A stretch of DNA of 64,000 nucleotides from an uncultured Muribaculaceae bacterium (GTDB lineage: Bacteria; Bacteroidota; Bacteroidia; Bacteroidales; Muribaculaceae): the NCBI GenBank assembly GCA_947174635.1, contig CAMWJS010000001.1, positions 81,103-145,102 of the forward strand. Direction: 5' to 3'. The notes under the pieces are model-generated. The model saw only the letters and a list, made by a program, of their open reading frames with translations. It made no database searches and had not been told where the DNA came from. The position numbers were made by a program, and so were the translations under genes. Position 1 is the stretch's first letter, and each line of letters opens with the position of its first letter. Below, one piece after another: positions 26,773 through 35,646 of the stretch.

Positions 26773-28212
26773 TTATTTCAGTTTGTTCCCTTTGGCGAAA
26801 CCTATCTGAGAGCGCACGCATCGGAAGCCGATGTAGGAGCGCTGCTCGTTCTGGTATTCCCACATGCGTATGTCTGAACGGATATTGTGGGCCACATCTT
26901 TCCATGAGCCTCCGCGCACTATCTTGCGCTTCATCTTGTAGGGGTCTTCCTGCGCCGCGTCGTAGCGGTACTCGGGATTGAGGTCGCTGGTGAGTTTCGA
27001 TACGCTCTCGGTGTAGGCTGTCGAGGTCCATTCGCTGACGTTGCCGGCCATGTCGTAGAGGCCGAAGTCGTTGGGCGTATATGTGCCCACGCGCGCTGTT
27101 ATCAGCTGCCCGTCTTTCACGTAGTTGCCTTCGTTGGGCTTGAAGTTGGCATAGAAGCAGCCTTTGTCCTCGCTCAGAGGAAGGTCGCCCTCCCAGGGAT
27201 ACATGTTCTCGTTGACGCCTGCGCGGGCTGCGTATTCCCATTCGGCCTCGGTGGGGAGACGGTAGGGCTCCACGTAGACGCCTTCGCGGCCGAGGGCACG
27301 GCGCAGATAGTCGGTGCGCCAGTTGCAGAATGCGTTGGCCTGTTCCCAGCTTACGCCCACAACTGGGTAGTCGTTGTATCCTCCGTGGGAGAAGTACATG
27401 CGCACGTAAGGCTCGTTGTATGCGTTGTCGAAATCGTTAATCCATGCCGTGGTGTCGGGATATACATTTACTATATATGTGTTGACGAAGTCGAAGTCGC
27501 CGGTCAGTCCGCGGGTGATGGTGCGGCGTACGATTTCCCCCTCGTCGTCGATATAGGCTGTGTCCTTCGAGATGATGGGCACGGCGGTCGGAGCCGGCTT
27601 GTCGGTGTTGTATTCACGCTTGCGCGGGTCGAGACGGTGTTTGCGTTTGGCCGCTTCGGTGTGGTTGTACGTCTCGTAGCGGTAGTTGAGCTGCTCCGGA
27701 TCGAGCTCGCGCTGCCCGGTGATGGGGTTTGTGCGGTAGAGGCTCTCGATTGCGCGCTGTTCATCCTCGTTGGCGTTGCGCCAGGGTATCGGCTTGTTCC
27801 AGTTGAGGTGGGGTGTGATTGGATTGCCCTCTTTGTCCTCCTCGATTTTGAACTCTTCGTTGCCGCCGTAGGCCGGGTCGGCAAGGCGCTCGCGGATGAT
27901 GGAGTCGCGCACCCAGAATACAAACTGCTTATACTTGGAGTTGGTGATTTCCGTCTCGTCCATCCAGAATGCATCGACTGAAATGCCGCGCGCCGACGCC
28001 GGAAGGTTCCATGCACTGTCGGCTTTCTGCGGACCCACTTCCATCGAGCCTCGCGACACGAGTACCATGCCGTAGGGCGTCGGTTCCGCCCACGACAAGC
28101 CACCCACGCCGGTTACTTCACCGCCGCTGGCATTGCGTGACCCTGTGGCGCATGATGCTGCTGTCAGCATCGTCGCCGCTATCGGAAGGAGATAAAGTGA
28201 TGTTCTTTTCAT
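26773..28212 (-). CDS. gldK: Type IX secretion lipoprotein GldK/PorK
   Basis: 479 residues, lipoprotein signal with lipobox AASC (Cys21). The body has the formylglycine-generating-enzyme (FGE-sulfatase) fold: VSRGSMEVGPQKADS, DAFWMDETEITNSKYKQF, RLPTEAEWEYAARAG, LYDMAGNVSEWTSTAY, IVRGGSWKD, GFRCVRS. In GldK this fold is structural, forming the outer-membrane-bound ring with GldN. Third gene of the operon, 3 bp after the PorP-like gene. Confidence 0.96.
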   Translation of the reverse strand: MKRTSLYLLPIAATMLTAASCATGSRNASGGEVTGVGGLSWAEPTPYGMVLVSRGSMEVGPQKADSAWNLPASARGISVDAFWMDETEITNSKYKQFVFWVRDSIIRERLADPAYGGNEEFKIEEDKEGNPITPHLNWNKPIPWRNANEDEQRAIESLYRTNPITGQRELDPEQLNYRYETYNHTEAAKRKHRLDPRKREYNTDKPAPTAVPIISKDTAYIDDEGEIVRRTITRGLTGDFDFVNTYIVNVYPDTTAWINDFDNAYNEPYVRMYFSHGGYNDYPVVGVSWEQANAFCNWRTDYLRRALGREGVYVEPYRLPTEAEWEYAARAGVNENMYPWEGDLPLSEDKGCFYANFKPNEGNYVKDGQLITARVGTYTPNDFGLYDMAGNVSEWTSTAYTESVSKLTSDLNPEYRYDAAQEDPYKMKRKIVRGGSWKDVAHNIRSDIRMWEYQNEQRSYIGFRCVRSQIGFAKGNKLK

Positions 28213-28215
28213 GTC

Positions 28216-29211
28216 TTAAAGTATGCGTATGCTCTTATGTTTATTCTTGTTCTTTTCCGAGAAGTCGAGTTTCAGCGAGTAGCCTGCGAATATCTCATGA
28301 CTTCCCGATGATGCCTTTGCTATGGCTGAAGTGGCATAATCATAGGCATATCCGAGATAAAACCCTTTTATCTCGGCGCCCAGGCTTATTGTCACGGCGT
28401 CGTTGTAGCGGTAGCCTATGCCGGCGGTGAGAAACTTGTTGTAGCGCACGCGCGCGGTAGCTTCGCCTGTCGTGAACGTGAAATCGCTCTTGACCAATAA
28501 CGATGGCATCACTTCAAATAACGTATTTTTTATCTGAATATTGCATCCGGCCATAAAATATAGCGTGCGGCCCACTTGAAATTCATAATTTTTTTCCATA
28601 GTGTTGTCGCCGGTTTCCGATTTGAGGTTGATGACGGGCTGCGTCAGATGTGTCATCGATACGCCGCCCCACCAGATGCCGCGTGTATAATACACTCCGG
28701 CTCCGATGTCGAAGGCATTGCCGTTGAGGTCGTTCATCGGGATGGCCTCGTCGTTGCCCTGATGGAAGTTGTCGTCGTCGGGCAGCAGCACCTCCGAGCC
28801 TTTGAACGCCTCATTGATAAATCCGAGCTGCACGCCGGCGGTGAGCTCCCCTTTGAAAAGCTTGATTTTATAGCCGGCCTGTACGCCTATGGTGAGGTTC
28901 TTGTAGAGACCGAGGCTTTCCTGCTGCATTAGCAATCCCACTCCGAAGCGCTTCTTGAAAAGCTTCAGCGGCATCTCGGCGGTGGCTGCAAACGATTTTG
29001 GCGCATTGTCGATGCCCACCCATTGCAGGCGTGCACCACCCCTGATGTTGAGCAGGTCGGAAGTGCCGATGGCGGCAGGGTTGTAATAGCTTTTAACCTG
29101 ATAATATTGCGAGAACTGCGCGTCGCTCTGGGCTTTGGCCGGAACTCCGGCAAGCATCAGCGCCAGCAGTGCGGCTATGCGTGATAATATGATTTTTGCG
29201 GGTCGTGTCAT
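28216..29211 (-). CDS. porP: Type IX secretion outer-membrane protein, PorP/SprF family
   Basis: 331 residues with signal peptide ending at AKAQ and the family opening DAQFSQYYQVKSYYNPAAIGT. The rest is an outer-membrane beta-barrel with alternating strands. PorP/SprF proteins work with the secretion apparatus or anchor cargo at the surface; as the gene lies directly ahead of gldKLMN it is probably the core PorP. It overlaps the upstream porT gene by 4 bp. Confidence 0.92.
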   Translation of the reverse strand: MTRPAKIILSRIAALLALMLAGVPAKAQSDAQFSQYYQVKSYYNPAAIGTSDLLNIRGGARLQWVGIDNAPKSFAATAEMPLKLFKKRFGVGLLMQQESLGLYKNLTIGVQAGYKIKLFKGELTAGVQLGFINEAFKGSEVLLPDDDNFHQGNDEAIPMNDLNGNAFDIGAGVYYTRGIWWGGVSMTHLTQPVINLKSETGDNTMEKNYEFQVGRTLYFMAGCNIQIKNTLFEVMPSLLVKSDFTFTTGEATARVRYNKFLTAGIGYRYNDAVTISLGAEIKGFYLGYAYDYATSAIAKASSGSHEIFAGYSLKLDFSEKNKNKHKSIRIL

Positions 29212-29948
29212 TCGAAATAAAAACTGAAAACCACCATCGAGGATACCGCTTTCTTGAGCGATTGCGTGAACTTCTGTTTCGTCGGGTCATCCGTAAGGTC
29301 GGGGCGCTTGTGGTCGACCACATCGACAAGGCCGAAGCAGAATTTCACCTCGGGTATGAGTTTGAAATATGGGAGATAAAGGTCGCAGCCAAATCCGCAT
29401 GTCAGATAGAAGTCGCTGCTTTTCAGCTTGATATACTCTCCGCTTTTGCGTGTGAGGTCTACGGCGGGCATGATGCCGGCTGTGACGTATGGCCGCAGAT
29501 TGCGGTAGCGCAGCGCCGAGAACTTCAGGTCGATCGGAAATGCCAGATAGGCCGACTTCAGGCTCTGTTTCAGCTCCTCGCCCGTATTGGCCTCCCTGAA
29601 GCGCAGGTCGCGGTTGCCGAAATAGAGTCCCGGTGTAAAGCGTACGTTGAAATAATCGTTGAGTCGCAGGTCGAAAAGACCGTTTACATTAAATCCGGGC
29701 TGGAATGACGGCTGCTCCACAAACCATGATTCCCCCTCGGGGGTGATAAAACCGTTGTGGGTGAACCTGAGGTCCTGAGTGTGCAGACCGACAGAAAACC
29801 CCAGGTGCCACACACGCATGTCGGCATACGGGCGGTTGAGCAACTTGTCGTTCAGCTGCTGGGCTTTTGCATCATGTACGCACGACATGATGATTGCTAT
29901 CAGTACAAGCAATGCCGGCAATATGTGATTGACGCGTTTCATATCCAA
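29208..29948 (-). CDS. porT: PorT family outer-membrane beta-barrel protein
   Basis: 246 residues, signal peptide then eight-strand-type barrel. RPYADMRVWHLGFSVGLHTQDL and the end SSMVVFSFYFE fit the PorT family, needed for type IX secretion in Porphyromonas. The first gene of this six-gene operon. Its start region faces the lipid-kinase gene, leaving about 80 bp between starts. Linkage of porT to porP-gldKLMN strengthens the assignment. Confidence 0.85.
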   Translation of the reverse strand: MDMKRVNHILPALLVLIAIIMSCVHDAKAQQLNDKLLNRPYADMRVWHLGFSVGLHTQDLRFTHNGFITPEGESWFVEQPSFQPGFNVNGLFDLRLNDYFNVRFTPGLYFGNRDLRFREANTGEELKQSLKSAYLAFPIDLKFSALRYRNLRPYVTAGIMPAVDLTRKSGEYIKLKSSDFYLTCGFGCDLYLPYFKLIPEVKFCFGLVDVVDHKRPDLTDDPTKQKFTQSLKKAVSSMVVFSFYFE

Positions 29949-29971
29949 TTAACGGTACATGGCCTTTTTTA

Positions 29972-30002
29972 TTGTTTTTTTATGATATTTTCTGTATTTT
30001 TG
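29972..30002 (+). promoter_or_regulatory. Promoter of the lipid kinase gene
   Basis: TTG at 29972-29974, a 20-bp spacer, TATTTTTG at 29995-30002. Because this TTG is the -33 element it cannot be the start codon, which supports ATG 30029. Confidence 0.7.
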
Positions 30003-30028
30003 TGAATTGGAAACTTATTCATGATGCT

Positions 30029-30979
30029 ATGGCTGATGCAATGCTTATAATAAATCCCATTTCGGGTACAGCGAAAAAAAACGGTCTCGACGCAAAGGTC
30101 GAAAAAGCGATGTCGCAGGCGGGATATACTCTCGATATCCGCTTTACCACTTGCCGCGGCGATGCCACACGTCTTGCATCTGAAGCCGTAGAGAAAGGAT
30201 ATGATGTGGTTCTTGCGGCAGGAGGCGACGGCACTGTCAACGAAACGGCGCAGGCGCTGTGTGGGTCCGAACTCACTTTCGGCATCATACCTACAGGCTC
30301 GGGCAACGGCCTTGCCCGTCATATCGGAATCCCGGTCAATGTCGATGCCGCCCTTGATGTAGTGACGCGCGGCATAATCGCCAAATGTGACTACGGCACA
30401 GTCAACAAGCTGCCGTTCTTCTGCACCTTTGGCGTCGGTTTCGATGCCGCCGTTTCACATAGTTTCGCCAAGCAGAGCCGCCGCGGGCTGTTCACATATC
30501 TCAGAAGTGCGCTTACTCAATATCTCCGCTACAAGCCCGACACATATACCATCTCGGCCAACGGCAAAATCCTGACCGAGCGAGCATTTGTCGTGGCATG
30601 CTGCAACGCGTCGCAGTATGGCAACAACGCCTACATAGCCCCGAAGGCGTCGATTACCGACGGCCTTCTCGACATAATTATAATTCATCAGGGTTCTCCG
30701 ATCGACACCGCGATGGTGGGCATGGACCTATTCACCGGCTACATCGACTCAAACACACTCATCCACTCGCTGCGTGCCCCTGCGGCCGTAATCTATCGCT
30801 CCAACGAAGGCCCCGCCCATATCGACGGCGAACCGATGATTCTCGACAATATCATGGATATCAAATGCCACCACCACGGGCTCAACGTATTCATTCCCGG
30901 CGACAAGGAGCCATTCCGTCCTCTCGTCACACCTGTCCGCTCCATCTGGCGCAGCCTTTTTTCTATCCGTCGCAAATAA
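30029..30979 (+). CDS. Diacylglycerol kinase-family lipid kinase
   Basis: 316 residues from ATG 30029. MLIINPISGTAKKNG and VLAAGGDGTVNETAQALCG are the nucleotide-binding motifs of the DAGK catalytic domain; FGIIPTGSGNGLARHIGIP follows; the C-terminal half is the beta-sandwich domain (THIDGEP-like PAHIDGEPM). Members phosphorylate diacylglycerol or other long-chain lipids (YegS, sphingosine kinases). In Bacteroidota some relatives may act on sphingoid bases, but nothing here decides that. Divergent from the secretion operon. Confidence 0.88.
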   Translation: MADAMLIINPISGTAKKNGLDAKVEKAMSQAGYTLDIRFTTCRGDATRLASEAVEKGYDVVLAAGGDGTVNETAQALCGSELTFGIIPTGSGNGLARHIGIPVNVDAALDVVTRGIIAKCDYGTVNKLPFFCTFGVGFDAAVSHSFAKQSRRGLFTYLRSALTQYLRYKPDTYTISANGKILTERAFVVACCNASQYGNNAYIAPKASITDGLLDIIIIHQGSPIDTAMVGMDLFTGYIDSNTLIHSLRAPAAVIYRSNEGPAHIDGEPMILDNIMDIKCHHHGLNVFIPGDKEPFRPLVTPVRSIWRSLFSIRRK

Positions 30980-31106
30980 TAAATATCATTTTCAGGAAAA
31001 ACATTCGTGATTTTAAAATTTTTAGTTAATTTTATGCCGATTTCCAAAGGTACGACACTTGATTTATATTAATATTTATCCAATTTATCATTAAAAATTT
31101 TTAGGT

Positions 31107-31655
31107 ATGAAAAAGATTATTTTGATGGCAGTGATGTCGGTGATGACACTGACTGCCGCAGCTCAGAATTGGTTTGTAGGTGGTTCTGTTGCCGCTTGGC
31201 GTAACGACAGCGACAAAATTACTACAATTAAAATCGCCCCGGAAGTAGGTTATGAACTCAGCGAACAGTGGGCAATCGGAACGGTTCTTGGCTGGACTTA
31301 CCTGCATCGTACATCGGTCGATGGCAATCTCGTAGACTTCGACCCCTTCGTACGCTACACTTACTATAAGAAAGGTATTGTATCTCTCTTTGTTGACGGT
31401 GGGGTAGACCTCGGCTTCGGCAAAGCTTCTTACGATGGCGACGACAGCGATACCGCAGTTAAATACGGCATCGGTTTCAAGCCCGGTATCTCACTCGCAC
31501 TCAACAACCGTTGCAGCATCGAGGCTCACGCAGGTTTCCTTGGTTATCGCGGTACCAACGATGCGGCTAAAGACCTCCTCGACGACCACTACGACGGATG
31601 GGGCTTCGATTTCTCAGGCTACAACCTGTCATTTGGTTTCTTCTACAGATTCTAA
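31107..31655 (+). CDS. Small outer-membrane beta-barrel protein
   Basis: 182 residues. A 19-residue signal peptide (MKKIILMAVMSVMTLTAAAQ) is followed by an eight-strand barrel pattern with aromatic girdles and a C-terminal Phe (GFFYRF), the sorting signal for outer-membrane barrels. It resembles the generic OmpW/OMP_b-brl group. AT-rich leader of 127 bp upstream. Specific function unknown. Confidence 0.85.
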   Translation: MKKIILMAVMSVMTLTAAAQNWFVGGSVAAWRNDSDKITTIKIAPEVGYELSEQWAIGTVLGWTYLHRTSVDGNLVDFDPFVRYTYYKKGIVSLFVDGGVDLGFGKASYDGDDSDTAVKYGIGFKPGISLALNNRCSIEAHAGFLGYRGTNDAAKDLLDDHYDGWGFDFSGYNLSFGFFYRF

Positions 31656-31714
31656 ACCGAAGTCATAAAGCGATATAAGAGAGTTACAAAACTCAAAATA
31701 TACGAGCTGAATTG

Positions 31715-31742
31715 GCGCGGACGCGATTTATCGTGTCCGCGC
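31715..31742 (+). terminator. Terminator-like hairpin after the barrel protein gene
   Basis: Stem GCGCGGACGCGAT / ATCGTGTCCGCGC (12 of 13 pairs), 60 bp after the stop, followed by a weak AT-rich tail. Confidence 0.6.
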
Positions 31743-31779
31743 TATAATTATGATATATAACAACTTGCACTGTACGGAA

Positions 31780-31821
31780 GGTGTTGCAAAATCCACAAAA
31801 TGCGGACCAGACTGTAGGGAC
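31780..31821. repeat. Family-1 repeat, truncated left end
   Basis: Starts GGTGTTGCAAAATCC and continues with CACAAAATG...TGTAGGGACGC, matching the left arm of the 3208 and 42537 copies with gaps, and stops where the 300-bp foldback element begins. Confidence 0.6.
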
Positions 31822-31830
31822 GCTATTCAA

Positions 31831-32130
31831 TGCTGTTTAGTTAAGGATGTAACATCAGAGAGCCGGAGGCTCGAGGGTCTACTATTAACCGGGGTCGAAG
31901 GGACACGCAGTGGCCCGTAGGCCCCGGAGAGTGACCTGACAACGTTAAGCCCGTGAAGGGCGGTTTGTGGTTGTAAACGAGTTGGTTACCACACACCGCC
32001 CTTCCCGGGCTCAGGAGATGATTGCTCCCGGTTACCCCGGCCTGCGCCCGCTCCGCGGTCTCCGAACCGGGGATAATAGTAGACCCTCGAGCCTCCGGCT
32101 CTCTGATGTTACATCCTTAAGTAAACAGCA
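31831..32130. repeat. 300-bp foldback (MITE-like) element with 57-bp inverted ends
   Basis: Inverted ends at 31831-31887 and 32074-32130, beginning TGCTGTTTAG and matching at 56 of 57 positions. A second inverted pair (31948-31971 and 31988-32011, 22 of 24) makes a central hairpin with stem core GAAGGGCGGT. Flanked by near-identical 17-bp direct repeats GGACGCTATTCAATGCT (31818-31834) and GGACGCGATTCAATGCT (32134-32150). The 62-codon frame inside is a by-product of the repeat. Non-autonomous mobile element is the likely nature. Confidence 0.8.
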
Positions 32131-32194
32131 TGTGGACGCGATTCAATGCTATTAACTTAAGGGGCTATGGTGTCTTATAACTCAATTTGACCGC

Positions 32195-32263
32195 GGTTAA
32201 AAACCGCGGCTACTAAGCGCAGTATCCTGACAATCAGTAGCGTAGTAGCCGCGGTTTTCAGCT
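32195..32263. repeat. Family-2 foldback repeat, copy 2
   Basis: Arms GGTTAAAAACCGCGGCTACT and AGTAGCCGCGGTTTTCAGCT, plus the shared loop motif CAGTAGCG seen in the 11379 copy. Lies in the repeat-filled gap between the barrel protein and the ferredoxin. Confidence 0.75.
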
Positions 32264-32436
32264 ACGAAAGTATAGGCGGAAAGTATAGTGTTTGTAACAC
32301 CGGCCCTGCAATTGGGCTCGCATTTTTTTGGGGCTGCGACACCCACTGTTATGGAGGCATCGCTTTTGATGAGTATGCCGGACACTCCTTTATTGAGAGA
32401 GCCTTTGGATTTAAACCGTTATACGGATTAAGAATG
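32264..32436. other. Repeat remnants in the intergenic gap
   Basis: No gene is visible. TTTGTAACACC (32290-32300) and CTGCGACACC (32334-32343) resemble family-1 ends, and GAGAGCCTTTGGATTTAAAC near 32397-32416 resembles a family-3 arm. Together with the elements at 31780-32263 almost the whole 840-bp gap is repeat-derived. Confidence 0.5.
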
Positions 32437-32470
32437 AAACAGGCAGAGCCATATCGGCCCTGCCTGTTTT
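32437..32470. terminator. Bidirectional terminator beside the ferredoxin gene
   Basis: Stem AAACAGGCAG / CTGCCTGTTT extended by GGCC pairing inside, 23 bp after the ferredoxin stop, with T-rich sequence on both sides. It can end the minus-strand ferredoxin transcript. Confidence 0.7.
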
Positions 32471-32493
32471 GTTCTTAATTTCTATGCAAGCGA

Positions 32494-32661
32494 TTAGCCC
32501 GGGATGATTGCTTCCGAGGGACATACTTCTGCACATGAACCGCACTCGATGCAAGTGTCGGGATCGATGTGGTAGATATCGCCTTCTGAGATTGCCTCAA
32601 CGGGGCAAACAGGCAAGCAAGTGCCGCAAGCTACACATTTGTCAGTGATTACGTAAGCCAT
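32494..32661 (-). CDS. Ferredoxin, 2x[4Fe-4S]
   Basis: A 55-residue protein, MAYVITDKCVACGTC at its start, with cluster motifs CVACGTCLPVCP and CIECGSCAEVCP and a short tail EAIIPG. A typical clostridial-type ferredoxin, likely electron acceptor for the 2-oxoacid oxidoreductase at 19.9-22.6 kb and similar enzymes. It has its own promoter and terminator. Confidence 0.95.
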   Translation of the reverse strand: MAYVITDKCVACGTCLPVCPVEAISEGDIYHIDPDTCIECGSCAEVCPSEAIIPG

Positions 32662-32722
32662 AGTTGTTTTTTTTATTAGATAATTATACTGTTAATGTCT
32701 ATTGTTGTTGCAATTGACACTA

Positions 32723-32754
32723 CAAATTTAAATGTTTTATTTTAAAATATCAAA
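32723..32754 (-). promoter_or_regulatory. Promoter of the ferredoxin gene
   Basis: On the minus strand: TTTG (32751-32754), a 20-bp spacer, TAAATTTG (32723-32730), giving a leader of roughly 55 nt before the ATG. Confidence 0.75.
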
Positions 32755-32816
32755 GAAAATATCCCTCATTATTTTTTATCTGTCATATTTGCCATATTTA
32801 CAGATTATTATCGGGA

Positions 32817-33584
32817 TTATCTGTTGTTAAGATATCGCCCTTTGCCGCGTGTGGACTTTCCGTATTGTACGGCGGCAGCGGGGCAAATGTGATAACACCG
32901 CAGACATAGCGCGCAATCATTGCCCCAGCATGGACGGCGGCTGTCGTTCACGGAGATATTGCCGAGCGGACAACTGCGGGCGCAAAGTCCGCAGCCGGTG
33001 CAGCTGTCGGTGGCGTGGAATGGCTTTGGGCTCATGGCAAAACGTTTGAACCACGGATATATAATCCTGCTCTTGAACCATGCGAAACGGCCTTTCACCA
33101 CATCGTCGTCGACAGCGGCAGCCCTGATGCGTCGGGCTATGTCGGCAACACGCTCTTTTGATGCTTCGAGTTTTTCAAGTGCTACATCTTCCGGGTCGAC
33201 GTCAAATCCTTTCATCAATGTGTAGGTGTTGGGCATGATGACGGTCGATGCCGATGCCGGGGTCCAGTTCCTGAGGCTTATGAGTCTTCTCCATTGGTTG
33301 GCTGTCAGGCCGGCATCATCTCCGCAGGTGGCGACCATGTGGTGCGAGGCGGCTCCGGCTCCGGAGAGTTTCACTTCTTTGATAAATTTCACCACAACCG
33401 GCGGTACGCCCCAGCTGTAAACAGGGAATACCCATACCACGGCTTTGCATGGCTGCTTGGCCTTGAGCTCTTTGTTGCGGATTGCATCTCCGCATAGTTC
33501 TATTATATCGTTGTCGCCCAAAATGGAGGATAACCTGACCGCTACGTCGCGGCTGTTGCCTGTTCCTGTAAAGTAAATTATCAT
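32817..33584 (-). CDS. Flavodoxin-ferredoxin fusion protein (EFR1 family)
   Basis: 255 residues. The N-terminal half is flavodoxin-like, starting MIIYFTGTGNSRDVA with the FMN phosphate loop TGTGNS and VFPVYSWGVPPVV. The C-terminal part has two [4Fe-4S] motifs, CTGCGLCARSCP and CALCLRCYHICP. Such EFR1 proteins shuttle electrons between flavin and iron-sulfur carriers; partner unknown. Last gene of the long minus-strand run from parA, 52 bp after the Smr gene. Confidence 0.88.
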   Translation of the reverse strand: MIIYFTGTGNSRDVAVRLSSILGDNDIIELCGDAIRNKELKAKQPCKAVVWVFPVYSWGVPPVVVKFIKEVKLSGAGAASHHMVATCGDDAGLTANQWRRLISLRNWTPASASTVIMPNTYTLMKGFDVDPEDVALEKLEASKERVADIARRIRAAAVDDDVVKGRFAWFKSRIIYPWFKRFAMSPKPFHATDSCTGCGLCARSCPLGNISVNDSRRPCWGNDCALCLRCYHICPAAAVQYGKSTRGKGRYLNNR

Positions 33585-33636
33585 TTAAGTGCGGCTATAT
33601 ATGTATGAGACTGTTGAAAAATCTAAGTGGAGTGTG

Positions 33637-34695
33637 TCAGCGTATCACAACCTGCGTTGCTCCGAAACCGTATTCCCTGAACGATGCATCGCTGACATCA
33701 TGCCCTTTATACCGGTGGGTGAGTTCCTTAAGCAATGCCTGACGGAGCACTCCTTCCCCTTTGCCGTGGATGAACACTATCTTGCGGCCGTGGTTGCGCA
33801 GATTTTCGTCCATGACTCTACGGAATTCATCAATCTGACGGTTGAGCATGTCGGCTCGGCTCAGGCCGCTGGTGTTGTCAAGGAGTTCGGTGATGTGGAG
33901 GTCTACTTCAAGGATGTCGTTTTTTGAGGCGCGCCGGGATTTTGCTGCCTTGCGCTGTGCCGAAGTGACGTTGTCGCGTTTCTCCCTGATGGCATTCTGC
34001 AATTCGGCGGCATTGATTGACATTGCCACAGCTGCTTTGTCATCCTTAATTATGTCGACCGCTATGACGGGGGTGTCGAAATATGGATTGCTCTTGAAGC
34101 AATGCAGCTTGAAAAATTTGGTATTGTCTATTTTCGTCTCTACAGATACCGGAGCCTTGCACTCATAGCTTTTGTCATCTTTGTATGATATAATCTGTAT
34201 CATCGCGCGGTCAATGGTGTTGAGCTCTGATGATGCCAGGGTGCACATGGTGAGCACAATGTTGGGTTCCACCGTGCCGGCGCGGCGCAGGGTCCATTTG
34301 TTTTCGTCCTCAGCCCTTGTGGCGAATGTGAAGTTGAGAAAGTAGTTTGAGTCATTGACAAGTACGACGTCAAATTCCGAATTTGACAGCGACTTCAGGT
34401 CTGTCGCTTCAAACGCCATCACGACATTGATTTTGTCGCCGTCGGGAGTTTCTACTCTCGGCAATTCCGGTTCTTTCGTTTTTTCTTTGTTCGCTTTTTC
34501 TTTTGGAGTCGTTGCCGTGGCCGGAGCGGGCGCTGCGGCTGCCGAGGCTTCCATTACTACGACGCACTCTCTGAGCAATGCAGGGACTTCAAATCCGTCG
34601 GCATCCTCCACGTGAGCTATGTTTCCGTCGATGCGTACAATGCGGCCTCCGCCTACACTGTTGAGAAATCGTACTGTATCTCCTACCTTAGCCAT
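33637..34695 (-). CDS. DUF2027-Smr domain protein (MutS2-like Smr module)
   Basis: 352 residues. N-terminal barrel MAKVGDTVRFLNSVGGGRIVRI, a linker rich in Ala/Pro/Lys (about 48-75), a beta-rich DUF2027 middle domain, a basic helix (REKRDNVTSAQRKAAKSRR, 228-250), and a C-terminal Smr domain with VDLHITEL and FIHGKGEGVLRQAL. Smr domains nick or cleave nucleic acid in MutS2 and ribosome-rescue nucleases. This domain set is Bacteroidota-typical; substrate not established. Next to ruvC. Confidence 0.88.
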   Translation of the reverse strand: MAKVGDTVRFLNSVGGGRIVRIDGNIAHVEDADGFEVPALLRECVVVMEASAAAAPAPATATTPKEKANKEKTKEPELPRVETPDGDKINVVMAFEATDLKSLSNSEFDVVLVNDSNYFLNFTFATRAEDENKWTLRRAGTVEPNIVLTMCTLASSELNTIDRAMIQIISYKDDKSYECKAPVSVETKIDNTKFFKLHCFKSNPYFDTPVIAVDIIKDDKAAVAMSINAAELQNAIREKRDNVTSAQRKAAKSRRASKNDILEVDLHITELLDNTSGLSRADMLNRQIDEFRRVMDENLRNHGRKIVFIHGKGEGVLRQALLKELTHRYKGHDVSDASFREYGFGATQVVIR

Positions 34696-34731
34696 TTTAT
34701 CTCAAGATTCTAATATTCGTTTTCGTTTTGA

Positions 34732-35310
34732 CTACATTTTCTTCACCCTGTCGGGGTGTGATGCTATGAATGATTTCCATGACGATGCTCCGCGAGCCAC
34801 GGCAGGCTTGGCCGACTCGTAGTAGTGGCAGAGCGCTGCCCCGAGCGCGTCGGTGGCATCGAGTTGCGGCAGCATGCTTTCGTCGGGGATGTTGAGTATA
34901 CGGCGAAGCAATTCCTTTACCTGCTCTTTTGAAGCGGCACCGTTGCCGGTGATAGCCATCTTTATTTTGCGGGGTTCGTATTCGGTGATAGGGACATCGC
35001 GGGAGAGCGCTGCGGCCATGGCCACCCCCTGAGCGCGTCCGAGCTTGAGCATCGACTGCACGTTCTTTCCGAAGAAAGGAGCTTCAATCGCCATCTCGTC
35101 GGGCAGATACTGCTCCACGAGTCCGAGAACTCGGTCATATATGCGCCGCAGACGCAGATAATGGCTCTCGAATTTGTTGAGTTCAATGACGCCCATGGCA
35201 ATCAGTGCCGGCTTTTTCCCTTTGACACCGAGTATCGCATACCCCATCACGTTAGTGCCGGGGTCAATGCCGATTATTATCCTGTCCCATTCTTTTAGCG
35301 GATGTCCCAT
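34732..35310 (-). CDS. ruvC: Holliday junction resolvase RuvC
   Basis: 192 residues, RNase H fold. Active-site acids Asp16 (IIGIDPGTN), Glu76 (AIEAPFF), Asp151 and Asp154 ([12 protein letters not shown]) match the four E. coli acidic residues. It cleaves Holliday junctions with RuvAB in recombination. The gene follows DUF4286 after 22 bp. Confidence 0.97.
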   Translation of the reverse strand: MGHPLKEWDRIIIGIDPGTNVMGYAILGVKGKKPALIAMGVIELNKFESHYLRLRRIYDRVLGLVEQYLPDEMAIEAPFFGKNVQSMLKLGRAQGVAMAAALSRDVPITEYEPRKIKMAITGNGAASKEQVKELLRRILNIPDESMLPQLDATDALGAALCHYYESAKPAVARGASSWKSFIASHPDRVKKM

Positions 35311-35332
35311 AGATAGAATCTGTAACTTTCGC

Positions 35333-35635
35333 CTACATCACCCTCATCGGAGTGGTGAAATGCACTACATTGTTTCCGTAGCGCATTTGCAGCCCGTTGA
35401 AAAATTCCTGAGCGTCGCGCTGCATCCATTCCATCGCCTTGTCAAGGTCTTGCGCTATTCCCTGCAGAGTGAAACTCATGCATTCGGGGTCGACCTCCAC
35501 GAGAATTTCCGCCATTATTATGTCGGTGAAAAGCGATGACTTTTCCATCAGGGGCACAAGTCGTGAGCGGACATCGCCGACGATGGTTTCGGCTACATTC
35601 CGTGCGGCATGAAAAGAGGTGTTGATAAGATACAT
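35333..35635 (-). CDS. DUF4286 family protein
   Basis: 100 residues, soluble, no motifs of known enzymes. Opens [10 protein letters not shown], and is alpha/beta by look, like a dimeric ferredoxin-like fold. Homologues are widely kept next to ruvC in Bacteroidota, as here (22 bp). Function unknown; the linkage suggests a role in the same cell process or just operon conservation. Confidence 0.8.
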   Translation of the reverse strand: MYLINTSFHAARNVAETIVGDVRSRLVPLMEKSSLFTDIIMAEILVEVDPECMSFTLQGIAQDLDKAMEWMQRDAQEFFNGLQMRYGNNVVHFTTPMRVM

Positions 35636-35646
35636 AGTAGCATTAT

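Noticed and set aside
31967..32155. 62-codon frame inside the 300-bp foldback element
   Set aside because: It is made of both arms of the inverted repeat and shows no protein-like composition or family resemblance; it follows from palindromic GC-rich sequence.
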